Assembly (NCBI RefSeq): GCF_000173615.1
Contig: NZ_ABZS01000043.1
Coordinates: 1-10,306, forward strand
Direction: 5' to 3'
Length of the DNA: 10,306 nt
Source: Sulfurihydrogenibium yellowstonense SS-5
GTDB lineage: Bacteria; Aquificota; Aquificia; Aquificales; Hydrogenothermaceae
The notes beneath the pieces were generated by a model. That model searched no databases. It was not told where the DNA came from and saw only the letters and a program-made list of their open reading frames with translations. Position numbers and translations under genes: made by a program. How positions within the stretch are numbered: position 1 is the first letter of the stretch; the number at the start of each line of letters is the position of its first letter. Positions 1 to 6,523 of the stretch are shown piece after piece.

Positions 1-592
1 TTTGTCTAAGGTTTTCTTCCGGCTGAATTTTATCAAAAAAATCAACATCTATACCATGATAGATAACTTCAACATTTTGCACGCCGATATCTAAAAGATA
101 GTTTTTAACATAGCAAGATGGAGCAATAACAAGGTCTAAGTTTGAATAAGTTTTATATGTGTAGGACCTTGCAATTTTCTTAACTATAATTTTTCCTTTA
201 ATTTTGTTTATATTTTCAACGACACTTTCTAAGTTTGAATGAAAAAAACCTACAGTTTTATATTTTAGACTTTCTTTTTTTGAATTTACAACTGTTGGAA
301 TTAAAAAAGGAGAGCCTATTTCTACTACATCCGGTTTTTCTTGCTTTAATATGTTTGAAAGTTTAACAGGATTAATCAAAAGTCTATAGTGGTTATTAAA
401 TGGAAAGTAGGGAGATTTGATTTTAATTATTTTGGTTCTTTTTAAAAAAATTTCTCCATCCTCCTCCCCTGGAATTATTAATGTGTGCTGAATATCTTCT
501 TTATCTTTTAGATATTCTATCTTATTTTGAATGTATGTTTTAATCCCTCCCCCTTTTTCAGAGTAGAAATGTGTTATATCTAATAGTCTCAT
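1..592 (-). CDS. GT4-family glycosyltransferase, N-terminal part (runs off the window)
   Basis: The reading frame opens at ATG 592-590 and stays open to base 1, giving about 197 residues without a stop; the C-terminal half lies outside the window. The start reads MRLLDITHFYSEKGGGIKTY, the glycine-rich loop near the N-terminus typical of GT-B fold glycosyltransferases of family GT4. Further on are GFFHSN, VIAPSCYVKNYL and VIYHGIDVDFF, which match the usual acceptor-domain and inter-domain linker motifs (V-x-x-x-S, then NGID/HGVD). The sugar-nucleotide binding half with the E-x7-E motif is not in the window, so donor and acceptor are unknown. The ATG overlaps the stop of the 78-residue gene upstream (ATGA) and has no clear ribosome site of its own, so translation is probably coupled. 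It shares an operon with the PHP-GT fusion, which suggests sequential sugar transfers in one glycan or glycolipid. Confidence 0.85.
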   Translation of the reverse strand, partial: MRLLDITHFYSEKGGGIKTYIQNKIEYLKDKEDIQHTLIIPGEEDGEIFLKRTKIIKIKSPYFPFNNHYRLLINPVKLSNILKQEKPDVVEIGSPFLIPTVVNSKKESLKYKTVGFFHSNLESVVENINKIKGKIIVKKIARSYTYKTYSNLDLVIAPSCYVKNYLLDIGVQNVEVIYHGIDVDFFDKIQPEENLRQ

Positions 593-825
593 AATTCATT
601 AATAATTAAATCAACAAGTTTTTTGTGATAAAGTTTAAATCCAAAGCTTGTTTTTTTGCTAAGATTATACTTATTAGCTGTTCTTCCGATGTATACAAGG
701 CTTACATATTTATTTTTTCTCTTTATAATCTCACTTTGGATATCTTTAGCTATCCACCAATCATTGTCTCTCATTTTGACTGTTGGAGTTATATCTATTG
801 GGTAGTAGGATTTTCTCGACCTCAT
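589..825 (-). CDS. Small conserved-looking protein of unknown function (78 aa)
   Basis: I do not recognise this family. The case for a real gene is contextual. Its ATG (825-823) overlaps the stop of the PHP-GT gene as ATGA, its own stop overlaps the next glycosyltransferase start in the same way, and a strong GAGGAGG ribosome site (about 833-839) lies 7-8 nt before the start inside the upstream gene. The protein is basic, with R/K-rich patches at both ends, a WW pair near residue 23, and no signal peptide or membrane segment, so it is probably cytoplasmic. The C-terminal 25 residues look amphipathic and helical. A helper or small nucleic-acid-binding protein is possible, but nothing in the sequence decides this. 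Confidence 0.7.
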   Translation of the reverse strand: MRSRKSYYPIDITPTVKMRDNDWWIAKDIQSEIIKRKNKYVSLVYIGRTANKYNLSKKTSFGFKLYHKKLVDLIINEL

Positions 826-3137
826 ACATAAACCTCCTCAAGCTGTTTCTTTGAAAGACAGCCTAAGCTAAATTTTTCAACCATCTCAAGCAATAGGCTT
901 CTTTCATCAAGATTTGAGACTAATTTTAAAATGTTATTTCTTATTTTTTGTGATAAAACTGGATTTTCTATCAATCTTTCAAGGATTAATTTGTATTCTT
1001 TTGGGTCGTTATTGGAAATAACAAACCCTGTAATATCTTCAACAATATTTTCCTTAGATGCTCCTTTGTCTGACACAAGAGGGATTAAACCGCTTGCCAT
1101 AGCTTCAAGCACTACATTTCCAAATGTTTCTGTTGTGCTAGGAAATAGGAAAAAGTCAGCAGATGCAAAGGCTTTAGATAACTCTTCTCCTTCAAGAAAT
1201 CCTGTGAATATTATCTTTCCTTCGTAAGTTTGTTTTAACTCTTTTAAATACGGACCATCTCCTACGATTGCAAACTTAACCTTTGGATTGTTTTTCATCA
1301 GTTCATAAACTTCTATAAAAACATCTAAATCCTTCTCTTTTGCAACTCTTCCAACGTATAATACAACTTGTTCAAAATTGTACTTAGGGTCGTATTTTTT
1401 CCAAAAGTTTTTATCCCTAAACGATGGATTGAATTTTTCTTGATTTACTCCTCTTCTGAAAACCTCCATCTTCTCTGGTTCAACGCCTATTTCAGCAAGC
1501 TTTTGAAAGTAATATCTTGATGGAACTAACACTTTCTCACTATTGTTGTAGATAAATTTCAATCCTTGGGCTACAAATTCTTTTAATGCTGGCTCGCTTG
1601 TGTATCTGTAAACATACTCTGGAAAATCTGTATGGAATGTAGTAACAAATGGTATGCCAAGGATTTTGGATATAGCAAATCCCATCAAGCCAACAGGTCC
1701 AGGAGTTGGAGCGTAGATTACGTCAAAGTTGTTTTGTTCTATGTAATCTAAAAGCTCTAAAAAATTTGGAATGTTTATAGGAATTTCTTCATACTCAGGA
1801 AGTTTAAACGTAAACATCGGCTTAAAGTTTATTAGATGTTCATCTTCTTCTATATTTTTGTCGTATGAAATGATAAATTTAATGTCTAAATTTTCTTCCT
1901 TTGCTAAGTTTAATAGTTTTTGAGTTGTTCTTGATACTCCGTTAATCTCAAAAAATGTATCTGTAAGATATGCTATTTTTCCTTCCACGTGACCATTATC
2001 GAAAAATTCTTTATAGATTTTTTTAGAAAAATTCTTTTCATCTGCCCTTTGTTTGTAAACTGAAACGTAAAATAAGTAAGAAGATGAGAATATAAGAATT
2101 TTTCCTAAGTACATGCTTATTTTGTCAAAATCTAAATTTTTTTGATTTCTTATGTTTGAGATGTAGTAGGGTATTAGATTTATAAAAAATCTGTGTATAT
2201 TCTCATGATTGTCTTGTGAAACTTCTCCTTTGTGCTTGATTACTGTTTCAATAAAGTTTAAAATGCTATTTCTACCAAGGATTTGGTCTAAAATGTAGGT
2301 TGATTGTTGTCTTGGTTCAAAAAGATAATCTAAAAGCACTCCAAAATTTCCAAGGTTGTACTGTCTTTTTAAGCCTTCTTTTGCGATGTTCATAACCATA
2401 TGGGTCAATCTTTTTGGATTTCCGTGTAATCCATCGCAGCGAGTTTTTCCTTCACTGATTGTATTTTTTAAGTCTTCAACTGTCTCTCCCTCTGCAATTG
2501 TGTAGCCTGTACCTAAATCAAGTCCTCCATGGTCGTCGGAACCACCTGTAAAGGATATAAAGTCTCTTCTTCTTTTGTTAAAACCATACTTATTTGCCAA
2601 TCTTTCAATTACATCTTTTTGACTAAAATAATTTGCAATTTTTTCTGTAATCTGAGAAGAAGTCTTAGACCTTGTGCCGTTTAAAATTTCCCAGTTGTCA
2701 AATAAAAGCCCTAACTTTTCAATGTGTGATTTTGTAAGCTTTCCGTCCATGTTGTACAGGGGATGGGCAAGTATATGAGTGATATTATTTTTTTGTAAGT
2801 AATCAACAAGCTCATATATATTTCCTCTAACTTTTTGAATATCTTGGTGAATTTTTTCGTTTATATCTATGGCAATTACATGGATTTTTGCTCTATCTTC
2901 CGGAAAGTAAGTTGTGATCTCTTCTGATATAAATACATTTGGCAAGTGTGCGATTTCTAAGCAACCATCTATTGTGTCGTGGTCTGTAATTGTAAATAAG
3001 GTCATTCCTCTTTCTTTTAATTTTTCATAAACTTTTTTCGGCTTAACATAGCTTTCACTTATTTTAAGTTTATTAGAAAGATAACCACCGGGCTTATTTG
3101 AAGCTTCTGAGTGTAAATGTAGGTCAACTTTAATCAT
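822..3137 (-). CDS. PHP-domain phosphoesterase fused to GT4 glycosyltransferase (771 aa)
   Basis: This is a two-domain protein. Residues 1 to about 235 form a PHP (polymerase and histidinol phosphatase) metal-dependent phosphoesterase domain: DLHLHS with H7 and H9, TDHDT with D52/H53/D54, E72/E73, H86, AHPLY with H125, and SDDHGG with D201 and H203. All expected metal ligands are present, so the domain should be active. Residues about 245-380 are a helical linker I cannot assign. Residues about 385-755 are a GT-B glycosyltransferase of family GT4: TFHTDFPEY near 500, the donor-site VGR...K at R597 and K602, VGDGP at 625-629, and the E-x7-E pair E670/E678. The acceptor half resembles the MgtA/SqdX-like branch that modifies lipids, a weak hint only. 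AAGGAGG at 3144-3150 supports the start. A plausible role is transfer of a sugar plus removal of a phosphate in glycolipid or glycan synthesis; the substrate is unknown. Confidence 0.93.
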   Translation of the reverse strand: MIKVDLHLHSEASNKPGGYLSNKLKISESYVKPKKVYEKLKERGMTLFTITDHDTIDGCLEIAHLPNVFISEEITTYFPEDRAKIHVIAIDINEKIHQDIQKVRGNIYELVDYLQKNNITHILAHPLYNMDGKLTKSHIEKLGLLFDNWEILNGTRSKTSSQITEKIANYFSQKDVIERLANKYGFNKRRRDFISFTGGSDDHGGLDLGTGYTIAEGETVEDLKNTISEGKTRCDGLHGNPKRLTHMVMNIAKEGLKRQYNLGNFGVLLDYLFEPRQQSTYILDQILGRNSILNFIETVIKHKGEVSQDNHENIHRFFINLIPYYISNIRNQKNLDFDKISMYLGKILIFSSSYLFYVSVYKQRADEKNFSKKIYKEFFDNGHVEGKIAYLTDTFFEINGVSRTTQKLLNLAKEENLDIKFIISYDKNIEEDEHLINFKPMFTFKLPEYEEIPINIPNFLELLDYIEQNNFDVIYAPTPGPVGLMGFAISKILGIPFVTTFHTDFPEYVYRYTSEPALKEFVAQGLKFIYNNSEKVLVPSRYYFQKLAEIGVEPEKMEVFRRGVNQEKFNPSFRDKNFWKKYDPKYNFEQVVLYVGRVAKEKDLDVFIEVYELMKNNPKVKFAIVGDGPYLKELKQTYEGKIIFTGFLEGEELSKAFASADFFLFPSTTETFGNVVLEAMASGLIPLVSDKGASKENIVEDITGFVISNNDPKEYKLILERLIENPVLSQKIRNNILKLVSNLDERSLLLEMVEKFSLGCLSKKQLEEVYV

Positions 3138-3142
3138 TTTTT

Positions 3143-3219
3143 GCCTCCTTATCAGAGATTGATTAAAGGATACATTAAAAGTGTTAGAGAATTATTAAGG
3201 TTTTGTTAAATTTTGATAA
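3143..3219 (-). promoter_or_regulatory. Probable promoter and ribosome site of the PHP-GT operon
   Basis: On the minus strand TTATCA (3214-3219) is followed 17 bp later by AATAAT (3191-3196), a moderate sigma70-type match, and then by AAGGAGG (3144-3150) six bases before the ATG. The 12-bp box ATCAAAATTTAA (3206-3217) is identical to one in front of the OlsB-like gene, also upstream of a -10-like hexamer. The assignment is by eye and the -35 is weak. Confidence 0.4.
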
Positions 3220-3403
3220 TTTGACCTAAGAACCTTTCTAAGATTATATTATCTTGAATTTTCTTTCTTAAACATTCTAAAGCTTCATCCGTTCCAATAC
3301 TCTGCAATGCTTTGGCTATCTCTATAAGCTCATAAGTATCTCTTTTATCAAAAAGCATTTTACAAAGCTTAGAAATAGCTTTCTTGGTTTTTTCTTTTGC
3401 CAA
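3206..3403 (-). pseudogene. HEAT-repeat-like fragment, probably a gene remnant (65 codons)
   Basis: This frame runs from a TTG (3403-3401) to TAA at 3206. An in-frame TAG sits just upstream of the TTG, and there is no ribosome site. Residues about 24-50 (YELIEIAKALQSIGTDEALE and onward) look like one HEAT or PBS-lyase-type helical repeat, a module that normally occurs in several copies in a longer protein. Its 5' side abuts the boundary of a dispersed repeat (left end near 3419), so the likeliest reading is a 3' remnant of a larger HEAT-repeat gene cut off by repeat insertion or deletion. The PHP-GT promoter candidate overlaps its end. A short functional protein started at TTG cannot be excluded but is less likely. 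Confidence 0.4.
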
Positions 3404-3414
3404 GGATTTCTAAA

Positions 3415-3590
3415 GACTGTTCCAAAAATCAAAATTGTCATTCTGCAGCCGGCGAAGAATCTTGACCTCAAAGATGTCATTCTGAAGCCGGCGAAGAATC
3501 TCATTTTTTCTTATTTTTAAAAGAGGAGATCCTTCGGCTTACAACCTCAGGATGAAAGCAAGGTAAGCAAACGAGAATTTTGGAACACTT
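3415..3590. repeat. Dispersed MITE-like hairpin repeat, copy A (best preserved)
   Basis: This element of about 170 bp is bounded by a perfect 10-bp inverted repeat, TGTTCCAAAA (3419-3428) and TTTTGGAACA (3578-3587). Inside are two near-identical direct copies of a 26-bp left arm (3437-3462 and 3476-3501, one mismatch, core GCCGGCGAAGAATCT). An AT-rich spacer follows, then a right arm (3522-3555) containing GATCCTTCGGCTTACAACC and CTCAGGATGA. Left and right arms are roughly inverted copies of each other and can fold into a long imperfect hairpin. No transposase is encoded, so it is a non-autonomous element. It lies between the deacetylase gene and the HEAT-like remnant. Confidence 0.8.
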
Positions 3591-3633
3591 TTACGTATAA
3601 TTTTAGAACGTAATTTGTGATATGTTTTTTCTT

Positions 3634-4323
3634 TTATTTTATCAAATCTTGAAGATGCATATATTCAAAATCTTTGCCTTTCAATGTCTTGATGATTAAT
3701 TTTATTTTATCTTTATCTGTGGCATCTACCGGGTGTAGAGCAATTCTTATGACATTTGTTTCAGAAAATCTCAGTGCATAAAAATAAGCTTTAAAAGATA
3801 ATTTAGATATAACTTCAACTATTCCTCTACTGCCAAAGCTTAAAACCGGTGATAAGATTTTTTTATCTTTTTGTAAGTCATAAATATACAATCGGTCTTC
3901 TGTAAAGCTAAATCCATACTGTTTTAGTACTTTATAGTCTTCTTTTCTCATCAACCATGCAGGTGGTATAAAGCCTTTTGGATGTATGTTAAGCTTATTT
4001 AAAATCTCTAAGCCTTTTTTTAGCCTGTCTTCCAAGTCTTGGTAGTATAAAAACTCGCCTTCACAGTTTGTAAATAAACTTTTCAGCCCTTTAAAACAGC
4101 CGGATTTGTGGCTATAACCGTGTAATACAAACTCTCCATTAACTTTAAAGTTTTCTAAGTCTTCTTTTATCTCTAACAGATTTTCTTTTTCATGATAGTA
4201 TGGTATCAATAGATATGTGATCTTATTAACGCCTAAATCTTCTAAGATGTCTTTGAGATAGTAAACTTTTTCAAGGTTTGATTTTGTAATGTCGTGTAAA
4301 GAGATGTTTAACTTTTGTAGCAT
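3634..4323 (-). CDS. Polysaccharide-deacetylase-like protein, DUF2334 type (229 aa)
   Basis: This is a NodB-fold deacetylase of the kind grouped as DUF2334, related to carbohydrate esterase family 4. Motifs appear in order: SLHD with H10/D11 replacing the usual F-D-D, HGYSH with the zinc-type pair H68 and H72, FIPPAW at 118-123 in place of R-x-P-x-G, and ALHP with H197 near the C-terminus. These residues suit a metal-dependent hydrolase removing an acyl group, usually N-acetyl, from a sugar or similar substrate. No signal peptide is visible, so it may act in the cytoplasm. Its ATG lies 16 bp inside the end of the PlsC-like gene, has only a weak ribosome site, and is fixed by the catalytic H10-D11 close to the N-terminus. 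Position in an acyltransferase operon suggests a lipid-linked or lipid-head-group substrate, which is inference. Confidence 0.82.
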   Translation of the reverse strand: MLQKLNISLHDITKSNLEKVYYLKDILEDLGVNKITYLLIPYYHEKENLLEIKEDLENFKVNGEFVLHGYSHKSGCFKGLKSLFTNCEGEFLYYQDLEDRLKKGLEILNKLNIHPKGFIPPAWLMRKEDYKVLKQYGFSFTEDRLYIYDLQKDKKILSPVLSFGSRGIVEVISKLSFKAYFYALRFSETNVIRIALHPVDATDKDKIKLIIKTLKGKDFEYMHLQDLIK

Positions 4324-5084
4324 TTTTCTATTTTTGAATGTATGTATTTTGAAAGCTCTTTTCTATCTTTAAAATTTTTTGGGTCTTCTGGCTTTAAAAA
4401 CTTAACTTCTATAAACACACTTTTTACATTCTTTAAAAAAGTAAAAAAATGGCTAAAAAATTCCATATCACCGTAGTAGTAAAGTAAATCTCTGTTTTTC
4501 TCATTTACAGGTTCATCGTTAACTTTTGTATACTTTATACAGCATGGAACTATGAGAGTATCCACCAAGAAAGCAAGTTCCAAAAATGAAGATTTAAACG
4601 GTAAAACACATTCGCCGTTAGATGTAGTCCCTTCCGGAAAGATAACAACGTTAAAACCATTATGCAATAAATCTTTAATCATTTCTATCTCTTCTTTTAT
4701 ACCGTTTTTATTTTTCCTGTCTATAAAAACGCTTCCTCCATACTGTGCAAGCTTTCCAATCAAAAAAGAGTCTCTAACTTCTGTGGTTGAGACAAAAACA
4801 TTTTTATTGTTATACATCAAAGCTATGATATCTAAGTATGAAAGATGGTTTGAAAGAATAAGATAATTTTTATCCAATTTATGGATTAAAGTGTTGTCTA
4901 TCAATACATTTATTTTATAAATTCTGCAGGTTATATCTCTAAAAATTCCGGCATTTTTTAAAAACAATCTCCTTTTTTTGTGCTGGTTTCTTACAGTCAA
5001 ATCTATTGATAAAGAAATTAGTAAAAATAAAATCAGTAAAACAATAAAAATGTTAAGTCTGTAAAAGAGTCTTAGATAGCTCAT
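4308..5084 (-). CDS. 1-acyl-sn-glycerol-3-phosphate acyltransferase family protein (PlsC/OlsA-like, 258 aa)
   Basis: PlsC-type acyltransferases move an acyl chain from acyl-ACP or acyl-CoA to a hydroxyl group on a lipid precursor at the membrane. The catalytic H-x4-D motif is present as NHLSYLD (H80, D85). FIDR at 120-123 and FPEGTTS at 149-155 are the next two family motifs. One hydrophobic segment at about residues 11-29 should anchor the protein in the inner membrane. The length is normal for the family. The ATG overlaps the stop of the OlsB-like gene as ATGA. This order, GNAT acyltransferase then PlsC homologue, is that of ornithine-lipid synthesis (OlsB then OlsA), where the PlsC homologue O-acylates the lyso-lipid. 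It could instead be a general lysophosphatidate acyltransferase, since PlsC and OlsA are hard to separate by motif alone. Confidence 0.9.
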   Translation of the reverse strand: MSYLRLFYRLNIFIVLLILFLLISLSIDLTVRNQHKKRRLFLKNAGIFRDITCRIYKINVLIDNTLIHKLDKNYLILSNHLSYLDIIALMYNNKNVFVSTTEVRDSFLIGKLAQYGGSVFIDRKNKNGIKEEIEMIKDLLHNGFNVVIFPEGTTSNGECVLPFKSSFLELAFLVDTLIVPCCIKYTKVNDEPVNEKNRDLLYYYGDMEFFSHFFTFLKNVKSVFIEVKFLKPEDPKNFKDRKELSKYIHSKIEKCYKS

Positions 5085-5923
5085 TCCTTCTTGTATTTCT
5101 TTTCAAATGTTTTAGTTAAATTTTCTGTGATTAAAATCGTTACAAAGTCAACACACCTAAATTTTTTATCCAATGCAGGCTCGCTACAAACCTTTGCACC
5201 TGCTTTTAAATATCCTTCAAGGAGTGGTGGGATGTAATTCGATGCTTTTTCGTAGTTTGGCTCTATGTATTCTAAAAATTCTGTGTACTTCTTTAAGCTC
5301 AAAATTTTGTAGTTAAACTTTGGGTAAGCTTCTAACTCTGACAGGTAGTATTTTGATTTTAGATACATGTAAATAAATGCTACCTTTTCTATATCTATTT
5401 CAAAGATGCTCGAACATCCAAAGAGATACTTATATCCGCCTGTGTAAACATACTGGCTGATACCTCTCCAAAGCAGTGATAACGCTATTCCATTTCTATG
5501 ATTGCTATCTATACATGCCCTTCCCATTTCAAGGATTGGGTCTTTTATGCCTTTAATCTTATCAATAAAAAATTCAGATTCTGTGTAAAACTCTTTAGAA
5601 AAGTTTGACCCAATCAAACGATATGTTCCAACCACTTCTTTTGAGTTTTTATCTATTAGCAGTAGATGGTCTGCTATCATATCGAATTTATCAATGTCTA
5701 ATTTGACTATTTTCTTTGTCTTTTCAAAAAATACTCTATGCCTTAATTTTAAAGCTTTTATAAGTTCTGTATGAGATTCTGCTGTTTTAACAATGTATTT
5801 ACTTGTTTCAAACTGTAATTTAATTTTAGGTCTAAAGTTTTTGAGCTTGTACTTGTAAATGTCTGTTGGATTTACAGGAATTTTAAAAGATTTAAAGTTT
5901 TTTAACTTTTCTACACCTATCAT
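5081..5923 (-). CDS. OlsB-like GNAT-fold N-acyltransferase (280 aa), likely aminolipid synthesis
   Basis: OlsB-family enzymes transfer a 3-hydroxyacyl chain from ACP to the alpha-amino group of ornithine or another amino acid, giving the lyso-aminolipid that a PlsC homologue then O-acylates. The conserved blocks are present in order: LRHRVFF (60-66), ADHLLLID (84-91), VGTYRL (98-103), LEMGRACID (131-139), LLWRGI (150-155), LFGCSS (167-172), and PPLLEGYLKAGAKVCSEPAL (232-251) followed by a V-D-F block. Length and order fit the family. No membrane segment is visible. The start is supported by GGAGG at 5930-5934 and a TATAAT box upstream. It is the first gene of a three-gene overlapping operon. 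Which amino acid is used (ornithine, glycine, lysine or glutamine) cannot be told from the sequence; N-acyl amino acid synthases of other roles share this fold. Confidence 0.85.
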   Translation of the reverse strand: MIGVEKLKNFKSFKIPVNPTDIYKYKLKNFRPKIKLQFETSKYIVKTAESHTELIKALKLRHRVFFEKTKKIVKLDIDKFDMIADHLLLIDKNSKEVVGTYRLIGSNFSKEFYTESEFFIDKIKGIKDPILEMGRACIDSNHRNGIALSLLWRGISQYVYTGGYKYLFGCSSIFEIDIEKVAFIYMYLKSKYYLSELEAYPKFNYKILSLKKYTEFLEYIEPNYEKASNYIPPLLEGYLKAGAKVCSEPALDKKFRCVDFVTILITENLTKTFEKKYKKE

Positions 5924-5950
5924 AACAATCCTCCAAATTGGATTTATGAG

Positions 5951-5984
5951 ATTATAGAGGTTTATTTTTAAATTTTGATTAAGA
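5951..5984 (-). promoter_or_regulatory. Candidate promoter of the OlsB-like operon
   Basis: A perfect TATAAT lies at 5951-5956 on the minus strand, about 28 bp before the start codon. The -35 is poor; the best candidates are TCAAAA with a 16-bp spacer or TAATCA with 19 bp. The box ATCAAAATTTAA (5968-5979) is identical to one upstream of the PHP-GT gene. Confidence 0.5.
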
Positions 5985-6156
5985 TTTGATTACGCTATTT
6001 TAAGAAAATTTATGAGCATATTAAGAAAGTTTAAACAACTTTGGCTAAGGATTTAGTGATTTTCATAGATTTTGAAAAGAAGATACTATAGATTAAGGTT
6101 TTGAGTATGGCATGGAAAGATTGAGTGATAAACATTAAAGTAAGTGTAACCTTATC

Positions 6157-6293
6157 GGTCCTATAGCCTGCGAAGAATTTCCGTCCTTTTATCTCTCCAC
6201 TCATTTATTGTGTGGACAATTCATGAATTACCTCTACACATTGTCCCACCTTTTTAAGAGTATATCCTTCGAACTAAATTTCTCAGAATGAGA
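6157..6293. repeat. Dispersed hairpin repeat, degraded copy B
   Basis: A decayed left arm (GCCTGCGAAGAATTT, 6166-6180) and right arm (AGAGTATATCCTTCG, 6257-6271, then TCTCAGAATGAG, 6281-6292) match the arms of the 3415-3590 copy in order and orientation. Between them lie a 7-bp inverted repeat GGACAAT/ATTGTCC (6214-6220 and 6240-6246) and the 12-bp palindrome AATTCATGAATT (6218-6229), which the better copies lack. Confidence 0.6.
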
Positions 6294-6370
6294 AGGAAGA
6301 TTCAGTTATATCTATATTTATATTCTATAACTTACAAATTAAAAAATTTAGAATACCCTAACAGGTATAT

Positions 6371-6425
6371 GAGACTGTTCCAAAAAATCCACATTATCAT
6401 TCGGAGCGTAAGCAAAAAATCTCCA
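6371..6425. repeat. Dispersed hairpin repeat, left end only, copy C
   Basis: AGACTGTTCCAAAAAA (6373-6388) matches the terminal sequence of the 3415-3590 copy. It is followed by ATCATTCGGAGCGTAAGC and AAAAAATCT, a diverged left arm (6395-6422). No clear right arm follows. With copy B and the promoter this accounts for most of the 600-bp gene-free stretch 5924-6523; I see no RNA gene or convincing reading frame there. Confidence 0.6.
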
Positions 6426-6492
6426 TCCTTTCACCACTTACTTATTCACTCACTTTCTTGTCTTTTTGAAGAAGAAAAATATTTCTGAATAA

Positions 6493-6505
6493 AATCCTCG
6501 GGATT
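6493..6505 (-). terminator. Weak candidate terminator after the ABC ATPase gene
   Basis: A 5-bp perfect stem (AATCC/GGATT) with a 3-nt loop sits about 20 bp after the stop and is followed on the minus strand by TTATT. The stem is short and the U tract is interrupted, so this is only a possibility. Confidence 0.25.
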
Positions 6506-6523
6506 AAAAAACAAGCTGTACAA

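Noticed and set aside
625..831. Open frame of 68 codons on the plus strand
   Set aside because: Antisense to the 78-residue gene, which has overlaps with both neighbours and a strong ribosome site; the plus-strand frame has neither.
931..1227. Open frame of 98 codons on the plus strand
   Set aside because: It lies fully inside the GT4 domain of the PHP-GT gene, whose motifs are intact on the other strand; it has no ribosome site or recognisable family.
3437..3501. Two-unit CRISPR-like array (26-bp repeats with a 13-bp spacer)
   Set aside because: The spacer is far too short, there are only two units, and the same sequence is part of the dispersed hairpin repeat elsewhere in the window.
3322..3504. 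Open frame of 60 codons on the minus strand running out of the repeat
   Set aside because: Its first half is translated repeat arm (the residues RFFAG and RMT recur), and its second half is out of frame with the HEAT-like remnant.
4552..4866. Open frame of 104 codons on the plus strand
   Set aside because: Antisense to the catalytic part of the PlsC-like gene; low-complexity product with no motif.
6288..6488. Open frame of 66 codons on the plus strand in the 600-bp gap
   Set aside because: It starts in the right arm of repeat copy B and runs through copy C, with no ribosome site and no similarity to a known protein.
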